Shown here piece after piece: positions 53,619 to 61,553 of a stretch of 64,000 nucleotides of DNA. The notes beneath the pieces are model-generated. The model saw only the letters and a list, made by a program, of their open reading frames with translations, had not been told where the DNA came from and did not search any database. Source of the stretch: JAJDXO01 sp965213765 (GTDB lineage: Bacteria; Pseudomonadota; Alphaproteobacteria; Rhodospirillales; UBA2165); contig OZ243926.1 in the NCBI GenBank assembly GCA_965213765.1, positions 2,604,001-2,668,000 of the forward strand, in the 5' to 3' direction. A program made the translations under genes and the position numbers. Numbering within the stretch: position 1 is the stretch's first letter; the number at the start of each line of letters is the position of its first letter.

Positions 53619-56482
53619 TGCGCTTCGTCCCAGTTCCCGCCGAAGCCGGTGTCCACGGTCAGGGGAACGTCGAGGGCCGCCACCCCTTCCATTACCGATT
53701 TGGCGAGTTCGGCAGTGGCGTCGAGCTCCATTTCGGGCACGTCGAAGATAAGCTCGTCGTGCACCTGCAACAACATCCTGGCGCCCAGCCCGGCCTTTTT
53801 CAGCGCCGCCGGCATTCGGATCATTGCCCGCTTGATGATGTCGGCGGCGCCGCCCTGGAGGGGTGCGTTGATGGCGGCCCGCTCGGCAAAGCTCCGGTGC
53901 GACGGATTGCCGTCCTTGATGCCGGGCGTGTAGCATTTGCGGCCGAACAGGGTTGTCACATAGCCCTGTTCCCGGGCCATTTCCTTTGTCCGGTCCATAT
54001 AGTCCCTGATGCCGGGATAACGCTCGAAGTAGGCGTCGATATAAGCCTTGGCGTCGCCGCGGGAAATGGCAAGCTGGCGGGCGAGGCCGAATGCCGAGAT
54101 CCCGTAGATGATCCCGAAATTGATCGCCTTGGCCTGACGCCGGATCATCGGGTCCATCCCCTCGATGGGCACGCCGAATACCTGACTGGCGGTCAGGGCG
54201 TGGATGTCCATGCCTTCCTTGAACGCATCTTTGAGCACATCGATCCCGGCCACATGCGCCAACAGCCTGAGCTCGATCTGCGAGTAGTCGGCGCTCAACA
54301 GCACGCACCCGTCCGATGGGACAAATGCCTGACGGATCTTGCGTCCCTCCTCGGTGCGCACGGGAATGTTCTGGAGGTTGGGGTCGTTCGAGCTGAGCCG
54401 TCCGGTCGACGCGATGGCCTGTCCATAGGTGGTGTGCACCCGGCCGGTCTCCGGGTTGATTTGCCCGACCAGGGTGTCGGTATAAGTGCTCTTGAGCTTG
54501 GCGAGCTGCCGCCAGTCGAGCACCCGGGCGGGCAATTCGTGGCCCTCGGCGGCGAAACCCTCCAGCACATCGGCGCCGGTGCCGTAGGCCCCGGTCTTGG
54601 TTTTCTTGCCGCCCTCGAGACCCATTTCGTCAAACAGGATCTCACCCAGTTGCTTGGGGGAGCCGATATTGAATTCGTGGCCCGCCAGCTTGTGGATTTC
54701 GGTCTCCAAATCGCCGAGACGTTTCTCGAAATCCCTGGACAGCTTCTGCAACACCCCGGCGTCGGCGCGGATGCCGGTGCGCTCCATATCGGTCAACACG
54801 CCGATCAGCGGCCTTTCCAGGGTCTCATAGACGCTCACCATGCGGTCGGACACCAGCCTTGGACGGAGCAGACGATGGAGCCGGCCGGTGATGTCCGCAT
54901 CTTCCGCCGCATAGTCCAACGCCTTGTCGAGCGGCACCTTGTCGAAAGTCACTTGCGATTTGCCCGACCCGGCCACGTCCTTGAACTTGATGGTCCGGTG
55001 GGAGAAATGCAGCTCCGCCAGCTCGTCCATGCCGTGGCCGTGAAGGCCGCCCTCGAGCACGTAGGACAGAATCATCGTGTCGTCGAACGGCCCGACCTCG
55101 ACGCCGTATCGGGCGAAGATTTCATTGTCGTATTTGATGTTGTGCCCGACCTTGAGGACCGCCGGGTCCTCGAGCAGGGGCTTCAACAGTTCGACCGCCC
55201 TGTCCCGCGAAATCTGCGGCACGTTCTCAGTGGTTTGGTTTTCACCGCCATCCAGATCGAGGGTGGCCTGCTCCTCGCCCGCCACATGAGCGACCGGGAT
55301 GTAGCACGCCCTGTTCGGGCCCAGGGAGAGAGAGACGCCTACCAGTTCCGCCTGCATCGAATTGAGCGAGGTGGTCTCCGTGTCGACGGCGAAGCTCCCC
55401 TGTGCCGCCGCCTCCCTGATCCAGACCTTGAGCCGGTCCTCGGATTGAACCAGTTCGTATCCGTCGGCGATTTCGGACGGCTTGGACGGCTTTTTCCTCG
55501 ACTTCGACGCTTGTTCCGCCGGCGCCGGCGCCTCGGGACTTGCCTCGGGACTTGCCTCTGGACTTGCCTGGGGCTTCTTGTCCGGGATTGCGTCCGGATC
55601 GCCCCCGTATTGCTTGACCAGCGACTTGAATTCCTGCGCCGCCAGGAAATCCAGGAACTTGCCGGGATCCGGCTCCCGCAATGCGAAATCCGACAACGGC
55701 ACCTCAACCGGAACGTCGGTCTTCAAGGTGACCAATTCGCGCGACATGCGGGCGTCGTCGGCGCCGTCGATGAGAGATTGGCGCCGCTTGGGCTGTTTGA
55801 TCTCCCCGGCATGCGACAGGATGTCATCCAGCCCGCCATATTCCCCGACCAACTGCGCCGCCGTCTTGACGCCTATCCCCGGCACGCCGGGCACATTGTC
55901 CGTCGAATCGCCGGCCAGCGCCTGCACGTCGATGACCCGTTCGGGACCGACGCCGAACTTCTCGATCACCTGTTCGCGGCCGATCCGGACATTTTTCATG
56001 GCATCGAACATGGTGATCCGGCCGTCGACCAGTTGCATGAGATCCTTGTCGGATGAAACGATGGTAACCTCGGCGCCCGCATCCGCCGCCTGGCGGGCAT
56101 AGGTCGCGATCAGGTCATCCGCCTCGTAACCCGGCAATTCGACGGCCGGCACATTGAGCGCTTCGGTGGCCTCCCGGACCAAGGCGAATTGCGGGATCAA
56201 ATCCTCGGGCGGCGGCGGCCGATGGGCCTTGTAGTCGGCGTAGATCTCGTTGCGGAAGCTCTTGCGGGAGGTATCGAATACGACGGCGATATGATCGGCT
56301 TCCGTATCGTCGACCAGCTTGCGCAGCATCCGCGTGTAGATATAGACCGCATTGGTCGGCGTGCCGTCCGAGCGGGTCATGACGCTGCTCGACACGCCCC
56401 TTGCGAAGAAGGCGCGGAAAATAAACCCCGATCCGTCGATCAGGAAGAGATGCCTGACGGAAGCTGTCTCTGCTTCAGCCAC
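53615..56482 (-). CDS. polA: DNA polymerase I
   Basis: A 955-residue protein with all three domains. The 5'-3' exonuclease spans roughly 1-300 (LIDGSGFIFRAFFARG, YEADDLIATYARQA, SSDKDLMQLV). The 3'-5' exonuclease starts SFAVDTETTSLNSMQAELVG with the metal-binding DTE intact, so proofreading is likely. The polymerase has LLSADYSQIELRLLAHVAG, RRQAKAINFGIIYG and LQVHDELIFDVPE. A linker near residue 310 is made of PEASPEASPEA repeats (12-bp DNA repeats at 55531-55578). I place the start at GTG 56482, overlapping the stop of the zinc-finger gene by one base; the longer frame to 56770 only shadows that gene. The stop lies in MITE-like copy F. Confidence 0.94.
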   Translation of the reverse strand: MAEAETASVRHLFLIDGSGFIFRAFFARGVSSSVMTRSDGTPTNAVYIYTRMLRKLVDDTEADHIAVVFDTSRKSFRNEIYADYKAHRPPPPEDLIPQFALVREATEALNVPAVELPGYEADDLIATYARQAADAGAEVTIVSSDKDLMQLVDGRITMFDAMKNVRIGREQVIEKFGVGPERVIDVQALAGDSTDNVPGVPGIGVKTAAQLVGEYGGLDDILSHAGEIKQPKRRQSLIDGADDARMSRELVTLKTDVPVEVPLSDFALREPDPGKFLDFLAAQEFKSLVKQYGGDPDAIPDKKPQASPEASPEASPEAPAPAEQASKSRKKPSKPSEIADGYELVQSEDRLKVWIREAAAQGSFAVDTETTSLNSMQAELVGVSLSLGPNRACYIPVAHVAGEEQATLDLDGGENQTTENVPQISRDRAVELLKPLLEDPAVLKVGHNIKYDNEIFARYGVEVGPFDDTMILSYVLEGGLHGHGMDELAELHFSHRTIKFKDVAGSGKSQVTFDKVPLDKALDYAAEDADITGRLHRLLRPRLVSDRMVSVYETLERPLIGVLTDMERTGIRADAGVLQKLSRDFEKRLGDLETEIHKLAGHEFNIGSPKQLGEILFDEMGLEGGKKTKTGAYGTGADVLEGFAAEGHELPARVLDWRQLAKLKSTYTDTLVGQINPETGRVHTTYGQAIASTGRLSSNDPNLQNIPVRTEEGRKIRQAFVPSDGCVLLSADYSQIELRLLAHVAGIDVLKDAFKEGMDIHALTASQVFGVPIEGMDPMIRRQAKAINFGIIYGISAFGLARQLAISRGDAKAYIDAYFERYPGIRDYMDRTKEMAREQGYVTTLFGRKCYTPGIKDGNPSHRSFAERAAINAPLQGGAADIIKRAMIRMPAALKKAGLGARMLLQVHDELIFDVPEMELDATAELAKSVMEGVAALDVPLTVDTGFGGNWDEAH
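55531..55578. repeat. 12-bp tandem repeat inside polA
   Basis: Units CCTCGGGACTTG, CCTCGGGACTTG, CCTCTGGACTTG and a diverged CCTGGGGCTTCT. They encode repeated Pro-Glu-Ala-Ser in the linker between the two exonuclease domains. The unit keeps the reading frame. Confidence 0.85.
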
Positions 56483-56667
56483 TAATCGCCCGCCGGGTTC
56501 CCGGCGCCCTCGGCAAGAACGAAGGTCCGGCTGCAATAGGGACAGACGACCCGGCCCCCGTCCATCGTCAGGAAGACGCGGGGATGGCCCAGCGGTCCGC
56601 CGCCGCCGTCGCAGGCGACGTTGGCCGATGTCACTATGATGGGTTTTTCGATATCGTCGGTTTCCAC
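56482..56667 (-). CDS. CHCC zinc-finger protein (NDUFS6-like)
   Basis: A 61-residue protein with the zf-CHCC pattern: Cys in NVACDGGGGPLGHPRVFL, His in the same stretch, and VVCPYCSRTFVL. It is the bacterial relative of the 13-kDa zinc subunit of mitochondrial complex I. The start is GTG 56667, preceded by GGGAGG. Its stop overlaps the polA start, so the two are coupled. Confidence 0.88.
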   Translation of the reverse strand: METDDIEKPIIVTSANVACDGGGGPLGHPRVFLTMDGGRVVCPYCSRTFVLAEGAGNPAGD

Positions 56668-56836
56668 GGCCGCCTCCCGGGAGCCGGCGGTCCGCGCCGG
56701 TCCGCCAAATGAAGTGCGTGCACTCCCCTAATCGGCGTGCGAATGATACCCCATGACGGCCGAGTTTCAACTGCGTCCCCGCCTGTCCGGCGCGCGGCCG
56801 CTAATCCCGAATCCGAACGGGACATGAGCGGCGGCG

Positions 56837-57871
56837 ATGGGCGCGCGGCCGGCCGGATACGTCGTGGTTGCGGTTCTCCTGCTCGGCGCGTGCGCCCCCC
56901 GGTTCGTCCCGCCGGGTCCGCCGCGGGATGAACCGCGGCTGACGGAAAGCCATGCGGTCATGGCGGACGGCGCCCAACTGCCGCTCCGGTCCTGGCCGGT
57001 GAAAGGCGACGGGCGGGCGGTCCTGCTGGCGCTCCACGGGTTCAACGACCACGGCGAGTTCATCGACGCGGCCGCCGGGCATTTCGGCAAAGCGGGCATC
57101 AAGGTCTACGCCTACGACCAGCGCGGTTTCGGGAATGCGCCCGCGCGCGGCCGATGGGCGGGGATCGCGGCCCTGACCGACGACCTTCGGACGGTCGCCG
57201 GACTGCTGCGCCGGCGCCATGCCGACTTACCGCTATTCGTCCTCGGCCCGAGCATGGGGGGCGCCGTAATCATGGCGGCGCAGGCCGAAAAACCGATCCC
57301 CGGGGTAAAGGGAGCCATTCTGGCCGGCCCCGCCGTTTGGGGGCGCGCCACGATGCCGTTTTACCAGCGCTGGGCCCTGTGGCTCAGCGCCCACACGGTC
57401 CCGTGGCTCACGCTCACCGGGCGCGGGATAAGCCGCAATCCGTCCGACAACAAGGAGATGCTTCGAGCCCTGGGGCGCGACCCGCTGGTCATAAAGGAAA
57501 CCCGGATCGACGCCATTTACGGGTTGGCCGGCCTGATGGATCGCGCGTTCGCCTCGGCGCCCGGCTATCGGGCGCCGGCGCTGCTTCTCTACGGCGACAA
57601 CGACGACATTATTCCGAACGAGGCGATGGAGCGCGTCTTCGAGCGGCTGCCGGAATCCGCCTCGGCGGTGCAGAGGATCGTACGCTACCCGGACGGCTAT
57701 CATATGCTGCTGCGTGATCTGCAGGCGGAAACCGTGTGGAAGGATATCGTGGCCTGGATGGCCGATCCGGCCGCCGGCCTGCCCTCCGGTTTGGGCGCGC
57801 CGCCCCGGCGCTTTACGGCCCCAGGCGCTTCGGGTAATGTGCGCGCCCTCCACGACATTGGGCGCCCGTAG
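56837..57871 (+). CDS. Alpha/beta-hydrolase lipoprotein, monoacylglycerol-lipase-like
   Basis: A 344-residue protein with a lipoprotein signal (lipobox LLGAC, Cys19), so it is tethered to a membrane facing the periplasm. The serine hydrolase triad is visible: nucleophile in LGPSMGGAVIMAA, Asp in LLYGDNDDIIPNEA, His in YPDGYHMLLRD. LLALHGFNDHGEF gives the oxyanion HG motif. This matches PldB/monoglyceride lipases. The C-terminal codons run into tRNA-Arg: the stop TAG at 57869-57871 is within the tRNA 5' strand, so the tail after about residue 310 may be poorly conserved. Confidence 0.85.
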   Translation: MGARPAGYVVVAVLLLGACAPRFVPPGPPRDEPRLTESHAVMADGAQLPLRSWPVKGDGRAVLLALHGFNDHGEFIDAAAGHFGKAGIKVYAYDQRGFGNAPARGRWAGIAALTDDLRTVAGLLRRRHADLPLFVLGPSMGGAVIMAAQAEKPIPGVKGAILAGPAVWGRATMPFYQRWALWLSAHTVPWLTLTGRGISRNPSDNKEMLRALGRDPLVIKETRIDAIYGLAGLMDRAFASAPGYRAPALLLYGDNDDIIPNEAMERVFERLPESASAVQRIVRYPDGYHMLLRDLQAETVWKDIVAWMADPAAGLPSGLGAPPRRFTAPGASGNVRALHDIGRP

Positions 57872-57938
57872 CTCAGCTGGATAGAGTGTCGGCCTCCGAA
57901 GCCGAAGGTCACAGGTTCGAATCCTGTCGGGCGCGCCA
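57862..57938 (+). tRNA. tRNA-Arg, anticodon CCG
   Basis: A 77-nt cloverleaf with encoded CCA. The acceptor GCGCCCG pairs with CGGGCGC, the D-arm is AGCTCAGCTGGATAGAG, the anticodon stem TCGGC/GCCGA encloses CTCCGAA with anticodon CCG, and the T-arm contains GGTTCGAATCC. Its first ten bases overlap the 3' end of the upstream hydrolase gene. An AT-richer islet follows. Confidence 0.96.
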
Positions 57939-58002
57939 TTCCTTTCAATGGGTTGGAGCTTACGTCCTACGGCGCCATTTATCGCCTGCCGCACGCTGGC
58001 CG

Positions 58003-58170
58003 TTAGGGTTGGACAACGGCAATAAATGACGCCCAAGCATCGTTTTTATCCCCATTGACCTTTGAGCAAAATGGTTCCCAATCGAGGCTAGTCTGTTCCT
58101 CAAATGCATCAGAGAGATTGTCCAAAGCTGTGCTTACTCTGTCACAGGCAAGGTACGGCGTAAACGCAGG
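58003..58170 (-). pseudogene. Open-frame remnant, unknown
   Basis: A 56-codon minus-strand frame with natural-looking protein composition (STALDNLSDAFEEQTSLDWE, then KNDAWASFIAVVQP and TAA) has an in-frame TAG directly before it and no good start. A different frame is open upstream, so this looks like the 3' end of a frameshifted gene. The rest of the 57939-58240 gap shows nothing else. Confidence 0.3.
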
Positions 58171-58240
58171 CTAGAGAAAGAGCTGGTAGCTTAGATTCAA
58201 TAATTGGGGACGGTCCCAAGTTCGAGATCGTATGATTGGA

Positions 58241-58321
58241 TTATTGGGACGCCTCTTCGGTTTTTTCCGGCAGGTATCCCACTTCCTCCCAATCTTCGGA
58301 ACTGGGCCCGACGTGCTGCAT
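58241..58321 (-). CDS. Possible 26-residue ORF translationally coupled to the 317-residue gene
   Basis: The ATG at 58321 overlaps the stop of the preceding gene as TAATG, a classic re-initiation junction, and opens 26 codons to TAA. The peptide starts MQHVGPSSEDWEEVGYLPEK and is strongly acidic. It would be the third gene of the AT-rich cassette. It could equally be chance, as no homologue is known to me. Confidence 0.4.
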   Translation of the reverse strand: MQHVGPSSEDWEEVGYLPEKTEEASQ

Positions 58322-59274
58322 TAGATAGCCTCGTTTGCAAATCCCCTTAGCGACCGCCATCTTGTGATTCCGAATTTGGAGAGCGTCCGAAGAATCTCTG
58401 TCCTAGTACCGATCGACACATTTCTGTTTTGTTTTCCGAGAATTTCGGAGACCCCCCAGCCGAACCTATTGCTTCGCTGGAGTTGGACTACGGCCTCTTC
58501 TCTCCCATGCCAGACGTAATAGTAGCTATTGCCCTCTAGCACCCATTTGATTTCAGAATTTAGGCAGTTTCGGAAGCGTCGGGAAGCGGCATCCATCTCT
58601 TGGCCAGATTCCAAGGGTACTAATTCTGACGTCCCTGCCCAAGGAGGTGGCGGAAACGACGCGCGGCTGATCAGCCGATCTAACCAGTCGGCCAAGTCAA
58701 ATCCGTCAGATTTAGAGGCTTTCTTTAATGAGGCCTCCAGCTCATCATCAGTCAACTCGGGCCGTAATTCTCTGATCGATTTGACTGCCAAATTAAAAGT
58801 TTCATTGAAAGCTTCGATGCTCCCAGGTTTTACAGAGCGAATCGTATCGTAAGGGAGTTGGATTTGTGTGTCGCTAGTTGCGAGCAGCTTAATTAGGTTA
58901 GGCGAAATTGACGCCGCGTGTCGCAGATATTTGGAAGTCTTGTGATCGTGCAGCAATGAGAGTAGCTCAAGATAGCGCGCCCCGGCGCAGGGTCTCCTTC
59001 CCATTTTTCCGAGCGCGGTGATTGTCCCCGAAGGACAACTTCCGCATATGAGTCGAATTACGGATTGGCGCTTACCCGAGCGAAGCAGTCGGCCAAGCTC
59101 GGCCCACTCTTCCATCCACTTCTCTTGTTGCTCGGCATGCGCCACAATCAGGCATACATAGTGAAGGCCTGGTCGGCCCAGCCCCACCAGGAAATCGGCA
59201 AATTGGGGATCGGCGTCACAAATTTTTTTCAGTGTGACGCTCAATCCACCAAATTGCGTTAGAACGGCGCTCAT
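58321..59274 (-). CDS. Hypothetical protein of the AT-rich islet (317 residues)
   Basis: I do not recognise this protein. It has no signal peptide or clear membrane span. The first half is helical with a Cys group (LICGSCPSGTI, RRPCAGARY). The C-terminal part reads PLESGQEMDAASRRFRNCLN, then SYYYVWHGREEAVVQLQR, which loosely recalls the PcfJ-type pattern (a Gly/Cys turn, strand, Gly turn, strand), but the likeness is weak. Codon and base use are AT-richer than the neighbours. It starts in an ATGA overlap with the 161-residue gene, so the two form one operon. Confidence 0.75.
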   Translation of the reverse strand: MSAVLTQFGGLSVTLKKICDADPQFADFLVGLGRPGLHYVCLIVAHAEQQEKWMEEWAELGRLLRSGKRQSVIRLICGSCPSGTITALGKMGRRPCAGARYLELLSLLHDHKTSKYLRHAASISPNLIKLLATSDTQIQLPYDTIRSVKPGSIEAFNETFNLAVKSIRELRPELTDDELEASLKKASKSDGFDLADWLDRLISRASFPPPPWAGTSELVPLESGQEMDAASRRFRNCLNSEIKWVLEGNSYYYVWHGREEAVVQLQRSNRFGWGVSEILGKQNRNVSIGTRTEILRTLSKFGITRWRSLRGFANEAI

Positions 59275-59756
59275 TTCTTATCCAACACTGCGCGGAATGC
59301 ATCCCGCGTCTCTTGAGTAAGTTCGACTTTCCAATCTTTCAGTGTTTCACCATCGTCGCCGTAAATGCCCTCTTCGTCCCAATCAATCAGATAGCTGTCA
59401 GGGTTTCCTGTGATTGTGCGAGTCCGCCGCGTTATTCCGGACCACAGGGTGTGATGGACTTTGTCCACATCGACATTGAGTTCAGCAGCGACATCTTTCA
59501 GGCGGAAAAAACGATCCGGCCCTCTAGTGGCCGCGTTTAGCGCGGCACGTGTCTTCGGACTACACCCCTTCAGAAAGTCCCGGGCATTTGCCTCAGAAAA
59601 CTTGACGAAATTTTCGTCTCCTTGAGGCTGCTTGCTGGGGTGTGACAATGTCTCTTCGTTGTTGGTTCCGACCTCACTCAGCAAGTTGATCACCTTCATG
59701 CTCTGGTCCGCCGAAAGCCCCTCGATAAGCATGCTAAAGCGAATTTCTTCACTCAC
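59271..59756 (-). CDS. Hypothetical protein of the AT-rich islet (161 residues), winged-helix-like segment
   Basis: Unrecognised soluble protein, first gene of the islet operon. It starts at GTG 59756 with AAGGAG six bases before it. The middle part, ATRGPDRFFRLKDVAAELNV then VHHTLWSGITRR, has the look of a small winged helix (helix, turn, helix, strand), so DNA or protein binding is possible. The C-terminus is acidic then basic. A near-consensus promoter lies upstream. Confidence 0.75.
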   Translation of the reverse strand: MSEEIRFSMLIEGLSADQSMKVINLLSEVGTNNEETLSHPSKQPQGDENFVKFSEANARDFLKGCSPKTRAALNAATRGPDRFFRLKDVAAELNVDVDKVHHTLWSGITRRTRTITGNPDSYLIDWDEEGIYGDDGETLKDWKVELTQETRDAFRAVLDKK

Positions 59757-59791
59757 AATTCTCTCCTTGATGCTGAAAGTTGATTCACCGC

Positions 59792-59821
59792 ATCATAGGC
59801 TAAATTCTGGAGAGAAGTCAA
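59792..59821 (-). promoter_or_regulatory. Near-consensus sigma-70 promoter of the islet operon
   Basis: On the minus strand TTGACT (59816-59821), an 18-base spacer and TATGAT (59792-59797) lie about 36 bases before the GTG of the 161-residue gene. The surrounding DNA is strongly AT-rich, with an ATATTTCATCATATTTC stretch upstream that could act as an UP element. This is the best promoter match I found in the window. Confidence 0.65.
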
Positions 59822-59896
59822 TTATAAACACAGTGAAATATGATGAAATATTGTTATTCACCATTCTTTCATCCATAGCGAACGGCGGAACCAGGC

Positions 59897-61414
59897 TCAA
59901 CCCAGTTTCCGCTCCATGGCCTCGCAAAGCCGCGTCAGCACCTCGAGGCGCCCATGCCTCTTGTCGTTAAACGGCACCAACTGCCAGGGCGCCGCCGCCG
60001 TGCTAGTCCGGGTGACCATCTCGTTCACCGCCGCCTCGTACTCGCTCCAACGGTCGCGGTTGCGCCAGTCCTCGTCGGTCAGCTTCCAGGCCTTGTACGG
60101 CGTCTCGGCCCGGCTCTGGAACCGCCGGGCCTGTTCATCGGGATCGATGTGAAGCCAGAACTTCATCAACAGGGTCCCGTGCTCGACGATCTGATTCTCG
60201 AATTCCCGGATTTCCCGGAACGCCCTGCTCCACTCCGGTTCGGACGCGAAACCCTCGACCCGCTCCACCATGACCCGCCCGTACCAACTCCGGTCGAATA
60301 TGGCGAATTTGCCGTCGCGGGGAATTCGCTGCCAAAACCGCCACAGGTAATGATGCGACTTCTCCCAGTCATTGGGGGCCGCAAAGGGATGGATGCGGTA
60401 ATCGCGGGCGTCCAGCGCCGCCGTGATGCGCCGGATGGTCCCGCCCTTGCCGGCGGCATCCCAGCCCTCGAACACCAGCACCGACGCCATCTCTTGATTT
60501 TTTGCGCGCTGGTAAAGCTCGTTCAGGCGGCGGCGGAGGTTCGGCAGCTTCTCGCCGTAGACCGGTTTATCCACCGAGGCGCTCAGATCCACCTGTGCCA
60601 GGGGCGGCCGCGAATTCGGGCCGCCGTAGGCATATGCCGTTCCGGCGCCGTTTTCGGCGGCGTTTTCGGCGGCCGAAGGCAGAACGGCCGGGTGCGGCCG
60701 GGCCCGGGCGGCCAGGTGATCGTTGATTGCCTGGCGGACCGTCCGGAGAACCACCAGGGATCTGTATCTGGCATCGCCGCCGTCGACCAGTCTCCACGGC
60801 GCGTAGGGCGCATCGGTTTGTTCGATTATCCTTTCGGCGACGTCGATGAAGCGGTCATAGTTCTCCCAATTCCGCCAGTCCTGTTTGCTCACCTTCCAGT
60901 GCTGGGCGGCCTGCTTCTCCAATTTCCTGAGCCGGCGTTTCTGCTGGCCCTTGTCCAGGTGCATCCAGAATTTGAGAACAAGGGCCCCGTCGTCGGCGAG
61001 GCACCGCTCGAATTCCTTGATGCGGGCGAGGCCGCGCTCGAATTTTCGTTTGTTGAGACGGCCGTAGACCCTGTCCACGAGGGGCTGCGAATACCACGCG
61101 CTGAGGTAGACGCCGATCTGGCCCTTGGGCGGGATATCGACCCAGTACCGCCAAAATTCGGGACGGGATTTCTCGCGCCGGGTCCGGGGCCCGTAGGCGC
61201 GGGTGACGATCCAGCGCGGGTCCATCCATTCATTGAGCAGGCCCGCGAGCTCGCTTTTGCCGGCGCCGTCGACACCGCCGAATATGATCAGGACGGGACA
61301 ATCGGCTTTTCTGAGTGCCTGTTGGGTCAGGATCAGCGACGTGCGGAGTTCCGACGCGACCGCGTTAAACTCCGCCTTGCCGACCGGTTCCCCACGCTCA
61401 ATTTGATCGAACAC
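59897..61414 (-). CDS. pap: Two-domain polyphosphate kinase 2 (polyphosphate:AMP phosphotransferase type)
   Basis: A 505-residue protein with two PPK2 domains. The first has Walker A GGVDGAGKSE (residues 46-55) and GYGPRTRREKSRPEFWRYW-like lid sequence; the second has EGWDAAGKGGTIRR near residue 315 and FDRSWYGRVMVERVEGF. Fused PPK2 proteins of this length transfer phosphate from polyphosphate to AMP. A low-complexity linker (about 225-275) joins the domains. GTG start after GGGAGG. No other polyphosphate gene is nearby. Confidence 0.9.
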   Translation of the reverse strand: MFDQIERGEPVGKAEFNAVASELRTSLILTQQALRKADCPVLIIFGGVDGAGKSELAGLLNEWMDPRWIVTRAYGPRTRREKSRPEFWRYWVDIPPKGQIGVYLSAWYSQPLVDRVYGRLNKRKFERGLARIKEFERCLADDGALVLKFWMHLDKGQQKRRLRKLEKQAAQHWKVSKQDWRNWENYDRFIDVAERIIEQTDAPYAPWRLVDGGDARYRSLVVLRTVRQAINDHLAARARPHPAVLPSAAENAAENGAGTAYAYGGPNSRPPLAQVDLSASVDKPVYGEKLPNLRRRLNELYQRAKNQEMASVLVFEGWDAAGKGGTIRRITAALDARDYRIHPFAAPNDWEKSHHYLWRFWQRIPRDGKFAIFDRSWYGRVMVERVEGFASEPEWSRAFREIREFENQIVEHGTLLMKFWLHIDPDEQARRFQSRAETPYKAWKLTDEDWRNRDRWSEYEAAVNEMVTRTSTAAAPWQLVPFNDKRHGRLEVLTRLCEAMERKLG

Positions 61415-61469
61415 GCTGCCGCCTCCCTTGCGTCACGGCATGTTACACGCCGGTGCGGGAAAACCTCAA

Positions 61470-61553
61470 TAACCGGGCCCACCGGACCGGCTTCGCCGGC
61501 CGGAGGACGAACCGCGTCCCGGTCATTATCACCCTCACCCCGGCCCTCTCCCT
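61470..61553. repeat. MITE-like element copy G, left part (before the IS5 insertion)
   Basis: CCGGGCCCACCGGACCGGCTTCGCCGGCCGGAGGAC and CACCCTCACCCCGGCCCTCTCCC are the long-form module and hairpin start of the dispersed family. The left end is missing. The unit resumes at 62727 after the IS element. Confidence 0.65.

Noticed and set aside
56483..56770. N-terminal extension of PolA
   Set aside because: It only re-reads the zinc-finger gene in another frame; Pol I normally begins a few residues before LFLIDG.
57939..59896. Integrative element at tRNA-Arg with duplicated tRNA 3' end
   Set aside because: No copy of the tRNA 3' sequence is found at the far side of the islet and no integrase gene is present.
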